Origin: Astragalus membranaceus
Lineage: Eukaryota > Streptophyta > Magnoliopsida > Fabales > Fabaceae
Assembly (NCBI GenBank): GCA_039519185.1
Contig: JAZGSX010000010.1
Location: forward strand, 1,922,001-1,986,000
Reading direction: 5' to 3'
DNA length: 64,000 nt
In this document: one piece after another, positions 32,401-41,244 of the stretch
Position numbering within the stretch: position 1 is the first letter of the stretch
How the letters are laid out: each line of letters opens with the position of its first letter
Made by a program: the position numbers and the translations under genes
Notes under the pieces: generated by a model
The model's database searches: none
What the model was told of the DNA's origin: nothing
What the model saw: the letters and a program-made list of their open reading frames with translations, nothing else

Positions 32401-33804
32401 GGTATGCTGAGGATTGGCAATGACTTCTTGGTTAGTATCAGAGACGCCCAGAAATTAGATGTGAAACTAGTTGACTTGTTGGTTGCGGGTGATCAGGATG
32501 TGGATGGAGATTTCAGGTTGGATTCCCAAGGTGTGTTGAGGTTCAGAGATAGGATTTGTGTTCCCGATGATAATGAGATGAAGAAGATGATCCTTGAGGA
32601 GAGTCATAGGAGCAAGCTGAGTATTCATCCAGGGGCTACAAAGATGTATCATGACTTGAAGAAATTATTCTGGTGGCCTGGAATGAAGAAAGATGTAGCA
32701 CAGTTTGTGTATGCCTGTTTGACTTGTCAGAAGTCAAAGGTTGAGCACCAGAAGCCTGCGGGGTTGATGCAACCTTTAGATGTTCCGGAATGGAAATGGG
32801 ATAGCATTTCCATGGATTTTGTGACTGGGTTACCAAGAACCGTTCGGGGATTTGATTCTATTTGGGTGATCGTGGATAGGTTGACGAAGTCTGCTCATTT
32901 CCTTCCTATCAACATCACGTATCCGGTATCGAGATTGGCCGAGATATATATTCAGGTGATTGTGAAGTTGCATGGTGTCCCGAAGAGTATTGTATCTGAC
33001 AGAGATCCGAGGTTTACTTCGGAATTTTGGGGGAGCTTGCAGGAGGCATTGGGGTCCAGATTGAGGTTGAGTTCAGCCTATCATCGTCAGACTGATGGGC
33101 AGACAGAGAGAACCATTCAGTCATTGGAGGACTTATTGCGATCGTGTGTTTTAGAGCAGGGAGGTGCGTGGGATACACACCTTTCGTTGATTGAGTTCAC
33201 TTACAACAACAGCTACCATTCGAGTATAGGGATGGCTCCTTTCGAGGCACTGTATGGGCGGAGGTGTAGAACTCCTTTGTGTTGGCATGAATCTGGCGAG
33301 AGTGTTGTTCTTGGACCTGAATTGGTGCGAGAGACTACGGAGAAGATAAAAATGATCAGGGAGAAAATGAAAGAGTCTCAAAATCGGCAAAAGAGTTACC
33401 ATGATAGAAGGAGGAAAGACTTGGAATTTCAGGCTGGTGAGCATGTTTTCTTGAGGGTCACGCCTATGGCTGGTGTTGGCCGTGCACTTAAAGCAAAGAA
33501 GTTGACTCCTAGATTTATTGGACCGTACCAGATCACCGAGAGGGTCGGAAAGGTTGCTTATAGGGTGGCTTTACCACCTAACCTTTCGAACTTGCATGAC
33601 GTATTTCACGTGTCGCAACTTCGGAAGTACATTCCGGACCCGTCTCATGTGATCCATATGGATGATATTGAGGTGCGAGATAATCTCACTGTGGAGACTA
33701 TGCCAGTGAGGATTGATGATAGAGAAGTGAAGGTGCTGAGAGGGAAAAACATTGCTTTAGTAAAGGTGGTGTGGTTGGGAGCTACTGGCGCCTTTTTATT
33801 GTAA
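29497..33804 (+). CDS. Gag-Pol polyprotein of B (1435 aa frame), C-terminus lost
   Basis: Starts MARRDDAALAAAL just after the primer site and leader. Gag occupies roughly residues 1-250. CCHC knuckles follow at about 258-310 (CYTCGKPGHKSFDC and two more). Protease IDTGATHSF-type (VDTGATHSF) is at about 350. RT with YRQLNK and VVFIDDILVYS is at about 570-740, with FIDD near 673; RNase H (YCDASKMGLGG) near 820. Integrase has an HHCC zinc region and the catalytic D, D, 35, E triad (DFVTG, SDRDPRF, TERTIQS), then a GPY/F module. The frame is uninterrupted, but the chromodomain-like tail stops after VVWLGATG; the last few residues and stop come from the SINE junction. It would be expected to make enzymes, but the element lacks a 3' LTR and cannot transpose itself. 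Confidence 0.92.
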   Translation: MARRDDAALAAALQAIAQAVGNQHNAADMNARNLAMFQRENPPTFKGRYDPDGALSWLNEIERIFRVMDCTAAQQVKFGTHMLSEEADKWWLGMLHRLNTAGEEVTWEVFTREFKRKYYPEDVRAKKEVEFLELKQGNKTVAEYAARFEELAQFCPYYANDADSEFSKCVKFESGLRPDIKKAIGYHEIRDFARLADKSRIYEEDSSAAYKIGKEKKNTQFRGKPYDMAGGKNKWKAGAGKRSSEGKKPSRGGAPADIVCYTCGKPGHKSFDCKTEVMCYRCGKKGHMASNCDRKESVCFNCGEAGHVSSKCTKPKKEKSNGRVFALAGSEGPNEIRGTCFIYGSPLVAIVDTGATHSFIAAVCAEKLNLVLSAMKREMVIDTPAKGSVTTSLLCAKCPLSVFGRDFLVDLICLPLGGLDVILGMDWLVDNHVHINCFSKSVSFLPPEEEKSVLLPGDQLHKVLRDGGQLFALMAPMSAENQAIVEGLQVVCEFPEVFPDEIPSVPPEREIEFGIDLVPGTRPVSMAPYRMSASELSELKKQLEELLEKKFVRPSVSPWGAPVLLVMKKDGSMRLCVDYRQLNKVTIKNKYPFPRIDDLMDQLVGAKVFSKIDLRSGYHQIKVKDEDVQKTAFRTRYGHYEYSVMPFGVTNAPGVFMEYMNRIFHSYLDRFVVVFIDDILVYSKSEEEHAEHLRLVLEVLKEKKLYAKLSKCEFWLREVSFLGHIISSDGIAVDPAKVDAVLQWESPKSATEIRSFLGLAGYYRRFIEGFSKLALPLTQLTCKGRVFVWDAKCEDSFQELKKRLTTSPVLVLPVPDQPFVVYCDASKMGLGGVLMQDGKVVAYASRQLRTHEKNYPTHDLELAAIVFVLKIWRHYLYGTRFEVFSDHKSLKYLFDQKELNMRQRRWLELLKDYDFGLNYHPGKANVVADALSRKTLHMSSMMVKELELIEQFRDISLVCEVTPQSVKLGMLRIGNDFLVSIRDAQKLDVKLVDLLVAGDQDVDGDFRLDSQGVLRFRDRICVPDDNEMKKMILEESHRSKLSIHPGATKMYHDLKKLFWWPGMKKDVAQFVYACLTCQKSKVEHQKPAGLMQPLDVPEWKWDSISMDFVTGLPRTVRGFDSIWVIVDRLTKSAHFLPINITYPVSRLAEIYIQVIVKLHGVPKSIVSDRDPRFTSEFWGSLQEALGSRLRLSSAYHRQTDGQTERTIQSLEDLLRSCVLEQGGAWDTHLSLIEFTYNNSYHSSIGMAPFEALYGRRCRTPLCWHESGESVVLGPELVRETTEKIKMIREKMKESQNRQKSYHDRRRKDLEFQAGEHVFLRVTPMAGVGRALKAKKLTPRFIGPYQITERVGKVAYRVALPPNLSNLHDVFHVSQLRKYIPDPSHVIHMDDIEVRDNLTVETMPVRIDDREVKVLRGKNIALVKVVWLGATGAFLL

Positions 33805-34153
33805 CAGCCCAGGTCCACCGCAGCGGCCACCCCGGTCCCACTGTTACCTCACGGTCTTCTCTACCCCTCTTGTAGAGTTTTTGCCTTCCGTGGGAATCGA
33901 ACCTTGCACCTGAGGCATAAGTGCAAGTTAAACCCCCTTCCCACTACCAATTGAGCGCGCGCGGTGGACCTGGGCTATTACAATAAAAAGCTCAATTGGT
34001 AGTGGGAGGTGTGTTTAACTTGCACTTATGCCTCAGGTGTAAGGTTCGATTCCCACGGAAGGCAAAAACTCTACAAGAGGGGTAGAGAAGACCGTGAGGT
34101 AACAGTGGGACCGGGGTGGCCGCTGCGGTGGACCTGGGCTGTTACAATAAAAA
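33793..34153. repeat. Inverted pair of a tRNA-derived SINE
   Basis: Two 164-bp arms (33793-33956 reversed, 33990-34153 forward) are nearly perfect reverse complements. The forward arm starts GCTCAATTGGTAG, like a pol III A box, has GGTTCGATTCC at 34043-34053, a match to the B box, and ends TGTTACAATAAAAA. The 33-bp centre (33957-33989) repeats the 3' tail (GGTGGACCTGGGCTATTACA), so part of a third copy is present. No flanking target duplication is found. Similarity to a tRNA is limited to the head, so this is a SINE-type repeat and not a tRNA gene. The pair sits exactly at the junction of elements B and C. Confidence 0.75.
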
Positions 34154-34696
34154 TTTGAACTCCCTTAGCCTTCAAACCGCTTTATTGAAGAAGATAGCTC
34201 TCAAAAATGCCACCTTGAGCTTCAAACCGAAAATGGTAGATTCGTGTAGAGTGAGTTGATGATGAAGATCTTGGTACCAAATCGAAGAGGAAGTAACGCT
34301 GAGCATTTTTCTTGTTGGAAGGAAGTCGTTTTGATGAGGCTAACCTTCCCCTTTTTCCTCTTCTTCTTCCTCACCCTTTCTTTCTCTTTTCTTTTCTTTT
34401 CTCTCCTTTCCCTCTCTGTTTCACGTTCTCAGCTTCTTTCTTTCTTTTAATTCCTTTCTTTCACGTGCACACACATATATTTATTAATATATACGCGGTA
34501 ACGTGGTCCAATTACCATATTGATCTAAACCTCTTATTTCGATTCCAAAACTTCCTTGACCCGTATTATCCGGTTAACGATCCGATGACAACCAATAAAT
34601 AATTTTAGCACTCAATAAATTTACCAGTCAAGTACTAAATTAATTGAATTGAGTTAACACCCAAATAATTCTACTAATTATTTTGCGGATGTTACA
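34154..34696 (-). mobile_element. 3' LTR remnant of element C
   Basis: On the minus strand it starts TGTAACATCCGCAAAATAAT at 34696 and matches solo LTR G over about 450 bp, including CCAATAAATAATTTTAGCAC and TTGGTACCAAATCGAAGAGG. It is cut at 34153 by the SINE pair; about three quarters of the LTR is missing. Confidence 0.8.
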
Positions 34697-35191
34697 TTCT
34701 CCCCAACTTGAAAGAATTTTGTCCTCAAAATTTCGTTAAGTCTTACGATTGACTATCCGAGAACAGACATTCTCAGAAAGATCTTAAGTTGCTGCAACAC
34801 AATCCTTAGTTAACGAAATAAGTGTAGAAAATCTTTCCAAGTTGGCCCGTCAATCATTAAGTATGTTCGACTACTACCCCTGAACTCTTCTAAGATTATA
34901 GTTCGAACTCTCTTATTACGAATCGACACGAGAAACTCATCATTCGCCTACATCGGCTCGGCACCGCGTTTGAAAACACTTCCGAAGCTTCATTCCAATT
35001 ATCCTCGTTTACTCCCCAACTTTGATTAATCTAAATCAAAGGGTCTAATATAAGACACTTGATAGAAATACAGGTTGAAAATGAGATCTACGAACTGGTA
35101 CTCCTCGGTAGAGGTAAAAACAAACACGATGTCCTCGAAGGGTGTAAACACTTTCTCAACAAATCTTCTAATATCCACAACAGTTCTCATA
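34697..35191 (-). pseudogene. 3' end of C interior with polypurine tract
   Basis: Minus-strand TTGGGGAGAA abuts the LTR as polypurine tract. Just upstream a decayed reading resembles the C-terminal EDEIF-type end of the Tekay polyprotein (GAGGACAAAATTCT). The rest of the segment has no readable frame. It continues at 47040 on the other side of element D. Confidence 0.65.
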
Positions 35192-35196
35192 CACAT

Positions 35197-36624
35197 TGAT
35201 AGCCCCGCAAGTGCACGGGTCGTATCGCGTAATAAAAGAGTATCGGTCCACAGGGAGAGCCTAAGTGAATACCAATTTAATTTTTCAAAGTTTGATTAAC
35301 TGAAAAGAAAGTGTTTTTAGAAAGAAGGAATGTTTTAGTAAAGTCTACTCACTCATGATCATTGTAGACAAAAGAGGAGAAAAGGAAATAAAAGAAGAAA
35401 ACATAAATTTAAATAGCGAGAAATAAAAGAAAGCGGTAAAGTGCAAAATTATAAATAGCAGAATTGTAAATGACAAGAAAGTAAATTGCTTGAAAAGAAA
35501 ATTGCCAGTAATTTACTTGACTTGCCAGTAATTTACTTGACTTGCCAGTGATTTACTTGACTTGCCAGTGATTTACTTGACTTGGAAATTTAAAGGGCGA
35601 AAAAGTAAATAACAAGGAAAATAAAAGAGCGGAAAAGTAAAGAGCGAGAAAGTAAAGAGCGAGAATTTAAATAGCAATGAAAGTAAATGACTTGGAAAGT
35701 AAAAGGGCGAAAAAGTAAATAGCAGGGAAAATAAAAGAGCGGAAAAGTAAAGAGCGAAAAGTAAAGAGCGAGAAAGTAAAGAGCGAGAAATTAAAGGGCA
35801 ATGAAAGTAAATGACTTGGAAAATAAATAGCAAGAATTTAAAGGGCAAAAAAGTAAATAAACAAGAATCATAAAAAGCATGAAGAGTAAATTGAAGTCAT
35901 GAATAATTAGAGAGCCTTTGTCATTGATTTTCTAACAAAATTCAAGCTTAGTTACAAGTGAGGATCAAGCCTCTATTTATAGGAAAATATGAGGGGCAAA
36001 AATGTCCAAAAGAGGAAAAAGTGGCAAATCAAGTTGGCCAAGGTAGTCATCAAAAAGCCATCCTCAAGTGGACAAAGCACATGAGCAAGTGGTCAAAGCA
36101 CATGGTCATCAACAAGTGGGCAAAAATATCCATCAACAAGTGGGCAAGGCAAATTCGACTGATGCAGCAGAATTCTGGGAGATGCAGTCGAATTCTGACC
36201 TGCTGAGACAGATGTTGTCGAATTCTGGCCTGCTGAGACAGATGCTGTCGAATTCTGGCCTGCTGAGACAGATGCTGTCGAATTCTGGAAGACAGATGCA
36301 GTCGAATTCTGACAGATGCTGTCGAATTCTGGCCTGCTGAGACAGATGCTGTCGAATTCTAGCCTGCTGAGACAGATGCTGTCGAATTCTGAGAGATCTA
36401 GTCGAATTCTGGGAGATCCAGTCGAATTCTGGGAGATGCAGTCGAATTCTGGGAGATCCAGTCGAATTCTGACCTACTGAGACTTAAGCAGCCCAAATTG
36501 CTTCAAAATAAAACCTGAAGATAAAAAGTAAACATTTGCAGTAAAATAGAACAAAAATATAATTAAAATACTAAACAGACTTAATAAACTAACTATTAAA
36601 AAGACTCTAAAAATAGACTTATCA
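35197..36624 (-). repeat. 3' LTR of D
   Basis: Plus-strand ends TGATAGCCCCGC and GACTTATCA. It contains 20-bp tandem repeats CTTGCCAGTGATTTACTTGA (about 35503-35583), purine-rich AAGTAAAGAGCGAG quasi-repeats (35585-35860), a minus-strand TATAAATAG box (about 35972-35981), and 30-bp repeats of GATGCTGTCGAATTCTGG type (about 36160-36475). Confidence 0.93.
36160..36475. repeat. 30-bp GTCGAATTC tandem repeats in D LTR
   Basis: About 12 GTCGAATTCT words occur, many at an exact 30-bp spacing with CCTGCTGAGACAGATGCT between them. They lie on the U3 side of the TATA box in the element's orientation. The other LTR has the same array at about 46570-46885. Long frames through it are artefacts. Confidence 0.85.
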
Positions 36625-36635
36625 AACTCCCCTAT
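36625..36635 (-). other. Polypurine tract of D
   Basis: Minus-strand ATAGGGGAGTT is directly beside the 3' LTR. A related purine run with similar flanks occurs again at about 37406-37420. Confidence 0.7.
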
Positions 36636-37624
36636 GCTTGAACCTTTGCTTGTCCTCAAGCAAAAACAGTGTAAATCTTTAGGCCCATTCTGAAGGAAAA
36701 TTATTTTCATATCGAAACCTTAAGTGAACTGTGGGGCAATTCTAACACTTTGGTTTGAGAGCTACTATTTTTGGGCTCTTTGTGGAATTGGGAGACAAAT
36801 TTAAAGTATCAATACATTAGAGAGGATATCCATGTCATCATAGAACCGGTTCCCCAGCATTCTTAAGTTTGGGTCCTCCATTCACTAAGACCGGGTCTCA
36901 AAGGAGGGTCTTTATACGTTGGGTATTCAAGCATTTTTTTCTTTTCTTTTTGATTTTATATGCTAACCATTCATTTTGACATTTAAAATGCACCAATTTT
37001 TGCATTTTTGAATTGGTTTTGCAATTTTTTTTTTTAATACCCCAACTCAGACGTTTTTCTCCAGTAACCGCGCATCCAGTCAATGTCACCAAGAGAACCA
37101 GGTTACTAGTTTCTTTTCAGTCCTTCTAATTGTATTAACAACTGAAAACAGTCTCAGTAGTGTGTGTGTGAAAAAGCCTTATAAGTAGAAATCGAACCAT
37201 GATACAATTTTTGTTGTTCCCAACCAGTCCACCTAGATGATTGCTAATGAAAAATTGAAAAATTATTTTTGTCCAGAACTGGCTTATCTAAAACATGCTT
37301 AGGGTTCACAAAGTTTCGTGATGGAGGGAGCAGATACAACTCAAAGTACAAAAAAGATAAAAACTTGGCAAAGCAGTAAAGACATTCCTAATAAAAGCAA
37401 TAAAATACCCCCCCATGCTTGGACTAGGCATTGTCCTCAATGATTTTTCAAATAAAACAAAAGGGGTTAGGAGAGCTCACCTAGCTGTGTGGTTCAGGAT
37501 ACTCGGCCCTGGGGTATTTTATTTTTCAACAAATCGAAAAACACATTAAGCCGTGGGTTGCCTCCCACGCAGCGCTCTTTTAACGTCACTAGCTTGACGG
37601 TCAAAAAGAATTTTTTTTTTTTTT
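36636..37624. other. Non-coding tail of D between integrase and polypurine tract
   Basis: About 1 kb with no frame resembling an envelope-like protein, which many Athila elements carry here. It holds the polypurine-like duplicate at 37406-37420 and T/A-rich stretches (about 36930-37040, 37610-37626). Confidence 0.65.
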
Positions 37625-38095
37625 TCAATTGGGATCATGTAGAACTAATAAACTAGTTCCTTTCTCAATTGGGTCACCAATTAAATAGTTTTTCAACCTT
37701 TGACCATTGACTTTAAACGATCCAGTTTTCTCGCTCCAGATCTCTACCGATCCGAAGGGGTAAACCTTACGGATTTCAAAAGGACCGGTCCATCTTGACT
37801 TTAATTTTCCCGGAAAAATTTTTAGCCTGGAATTGAACAATAACACCAGGTCACCCTCCTTGAATTCTCTACGAATAATACGCTTATCATGCCAATTTTT
37901 TGTTCTTTCTTTGTAAAGTTTGGCATTCTCATAAGCATCCATTCGCAGTTCTTCCAATTCGTTTAGTTGGAGTTTTCTTTTTTCTCCAGCTAATTCCATG
38001 TTCAGGTTAAGGCGTTTAATTTCCCAGTAAGCTTTGTGCTCTAGCTCTACCGGAAGGTGGCAAGACTTCCCATAAATTAATTTGAAAGGAGTCAT
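37625..38095 (-). pseudogene. Integrase C-terminal part of D, out of frame
   Basis: A 156-codon frame starts MTPFKLIYGKSCHLPVELEH and includes the C-terminal DNA-binding part (LKSRWTGPFEIRKVYP), as in Athila integrases. It lies in a different frame from the upstream pol. Between them (about 38100-38155) a one-base frameshift and a premature TAG separate the catalytic core from this tail. Two lesions suffice to inactivate integrase; otherwise the sequence is well preserved. Confidence 0.85.
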
Positions 38096-38148
38096 TCCTA
38101 TGGGAGTCTTGTACGCAGTCCGATAAGCCTAGAGAGCATCATCAAGCT

Positions 38149-40541
38149 TTACCGACCAGTCTTGTAAATAGTTTTTTCTAAAATACTTTTAATTTCTCTG
38201 TTCGATACCTCAACCTGACCGCTTGTTTGAGGGTGATAACGCGTTGCAATTTTGTGCCTTACTCCAAACTTTTGCAGTAACATTTCAAAATGTTTTGAGA
38301 TGAAATGGGATCCTCCGTCGCTTATGACAACACGAGGGACCCCGAATCTTGGAAAAATTATTTTTTTGAAAAGTTTTATGACTACCTTTGCATCGTTTGT
38401 AGGAGAAGCAATGGCTTCGATCCATTTTGACACATAGTCAACGGCTACCAAAATATATTGGTTTCCAAAAGAAGAAGGAAACGGTCCCATGAAATCGATA
38501 CCCCAGACGTCGAAAATTTCAACCTCTAAGATATTATTTAAGGGCATTTCATTTCTTTTTGAAATATTTCCGGTGCGTTGACACTGGTCGCATTTAGAAA
38601 TGAATTGATGCGCGTCTTTAAAAAGGGACGGCCAATAAAAACCAGATTGAAGAATTTTCGTAGCAGTTTTTGAAGAACTGGCATGGCCGCCATAGGAAGA
38701 AGAATGACAATGGTATAGAATGTTACTTACCTCTTCTTCCGGAATGCATCTTCTGAACACCCCATCAGCTCCCCTTTTAAAAAGCAGTGGCTCGTCCCAG
38801 TAATACTGTTTGAGATCATGGAAGAATTTCTTCTTCGGCTGATAATTTAAATCTGGGGGGAGTACTCCTGCTGCAAGGTAGTTTACAAAATCTGCATACC
38901 ATGGTGCTTCAGATTTTATCAATGAGAAGAGTTGATCATCCAGAAATGTATCATTAAGCGGCAACTCTTCTTCTTTTGTTCCTTGTAGACGGGACAAATG
39001 ATCAGCCACAACATTTTCAACGCCTTTTTTATCCCTTATTTCAAGATCAAATTCTTGAAGGAGTAAAACCCATCGGATCAATCTCGGCTTGGCATCTTTT
39101 TTGTTTAACAAATATTTTATGGCCGAGTGATCAGTAAAAATGATGATTTTTGAACCTACCAGATATGATCGAAACTTATCAACGGCAAAAACTACCGCCA
39201 ATAATTCTTTTTCAGTTGTGGCGTAATTCATTTGTGCCTCGTCTAAGGTCCTGCTTGCATAGTATATGGCATGCAATTTTTTTTCTTTTCTTTGTCCCAG
39301 GACTGCCCCAACTGCATAGTCGCTTGCATCGCACATTATTTCAAACGGAAGATTCCAGTCTGGTGGCTGTATGATCGGGGCAGTAACTAAAGCTTTTTTC
39401 AACCTGTTAAAAGCTTCAAGACAAAGATAGTTAAAAATAAATGCTGCATCCTTAAGGAGCAGACTTGTCATAGGTTTTGAAATTTTTGAGAAGTCTTTTA
39501 TGAACCGACGGTAGAAACCCGCATGGCCTAAAAAGCTTCTCACCTCTTTTACTGTGGTGGGAGGTAGCATTTTTTCAATCACTTCAATTTTTGCACGGTC
39601 TACCTCAATACCTCTGTGAGAAATTAAGTGCCCTAGGACAATTCCTTCATTAACCATGAAATGACACTTTTCCCAGTTTAGAACTAGGTTCACCTTCTCA
39701 CACCTTTCTAAGACTTTTTCCAGATTGGCTAAACAGTTTTCAAAATTTGACCCATGGACGGAAAAATCATCCATAAACACTTCCATTATGTTTTCGACAA
39801 AGTCTGAGAATATGGACATCATACACCTTTGAAAGGTAGCAGGAGCATTACATAGACCAAAGGGCATCCTTCTATAGGCATAAGTGCCAAAAGGACATGT
39901 GAAAGTTGTTTTTTCTTGGTCGCTAGGGTGGATGGGAATTTGGAAAAATCTCGAATAACCATCCAAATAGCAGAAATGTGAGTGCCGTGCTAACCTTTCT
40001 AGCATTTGATCAATGAACGGGAGAGGGAAGTGATCTTTCCGGGTAGCTTTGTTAAGCTTTCTGTAATCAATACACATTCTCCATCCCGTGATTGTCCTTG
40101 TGGAAATGCATTCATCCTTTTCGTTTTTAATAAATGTTAAGCCTCCCTTCTTAGGTACTACTTGAACAGGACTAACCCACTTACTATCGGAAATAGGATA
40201 TATTATCCCAGCATCAAGGAGTTTTAAAACTTCCTTTTTTACAACCTCTTTCATGTTTGGGTTTAATCTTCTTTGATGCTCGATAGAAGGTTTATAGTCC
40301 TCTTCCAGTAGTATTCTGTGTATGCATATTGACGGATTTATTCCCTTAATGTCCTCAATAGTATACCCTATGGCTTTGGGATACTTCTTGAGAACATTAA
40401 GCAATTTTTCAGTCTCATTTTGTTTCAAATTTGCATTTACAATTACTGGAAAAGTAGAATTAGGGCCAAGGAACTCATACCTGAGAGATGATGGTAAGGG
40501 CTTCAGTTCTATTTTTGGTGTTTCTTTTGGGAGAGGCCGAG
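38149..40541 (-). pseudogene. Athila RT-RNase H-integrase, cut by LTR K and frameshifted
   Basis: Minus-strand frame beginning at the LTR K junction. RT carries MCIDYRKLNKATRKDHFPLP and FMDDFSVHG (near residue 260 of the open frame); RNase H has CDASDYAVGAVLGQ (near 406) and TDHSAIKYLL; integrase has an HHCC zinc region (HCHSS..GGH..CDQCQ, about 614-658) and catalytic D, D, E (WGIDFMG about 683, SDGGSHF about 741, VEVSNREIKS about 785). The frame ends at TAA near 38149 because of a frameshift. Its 5' side abuts the CCGAG duplication at 40537-40541. The gag-protease frame on the other side of K is in register with it, so K interrupted one continuous gag-pol frame. Confidence 0.9.
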
Positions 40542-41201
40542 TGTAACGCCCCAAAATAATTTAATTATTTATTTAATTAAGTTATTTAAGGCTTACAATA
40601 TTTATTTAATTTAATTAAATAATTCGAGTTTAATTATTTTATTTTGTTTATTAGGAGGTGTTGTCACGGATTGAGTGGTGCGAGCAAGGGCCCGTGATCC
40701 ACAATTAGGCCCGTGGCCCATTTCCTTGTCAAGTATTCGACTTCCAAGGGGGGTCTAGGGGTTAGTTGGCATTTTGTTACTCTATTGGAAAATAAGAAAA
40801 AGAAACGTAAGAGAGAGTGAGAAGAGAAGTGTTCGTGAAGAGGAGAAGAAGAAGAGAGGGCGAAGCACATAGAGAAGAGGAGGAGGCTCGTGGTGGCTTG
40901 CATTCTTCCCTTGGAGCTTGGCTAGCAATTCGACTTCCATAAGGTTAGGGGGTCCTCTTTTTGTTTTTAATAGATATGCGAATTGGATGCTTAGGGTTAG
41001 GGTTCTAGGATAATTCCCATGAATGAATTGTGATGTTGATGAGTAAATTATAATATTGTGATGCTTGATGCTGAAATTATTATGTTGAAAATTGTATGAT
41101 TGATGCTTGAGTTGTGGCTAAATGCGAATTGGGTACCCTATGTTTGATCATATGTCTCATTGGTGCTTGCTTGGTGAAATTGGGGATCATGGTGTCACTT
41201 T

Positions 41202-41244
<43 letters not shown>

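Larger units (their letters stand above)
26646..33792 (+). mobile_element. Element B: Tekay-type Ty3/Gypsy, second family, 3' truncated
   Basis: 5' LTR 26646-29370 inserted in A's polyprotein; interior to about 33792, where homology to E stops in the chromodomain-like tail and the inverted SINE pair begins. No polypurine tract or 3' LTR remains. The LTR differs clearly from family A/E, sharing only the ends and short conserved blocks. The pentamer GGTTT precedes it; the partner is lost. Confidence 0.88.

Noticed and set aside
34043..34053. tRNA gene (B-box GGTTCGATTCC with an A-box-like GCTCAATTGG)
   Set aside because: The body does not form a tRNA cloverleaf, both arms of an inverted repeat carry it, and it ends in a SINE-like tail; it is a SINE head.
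36474..37092. Envelope-like gene of Athila element D
   Set aside because: Only short frames without signal peptide or transmembrane pattern at a credible length; the region looks non-coding.
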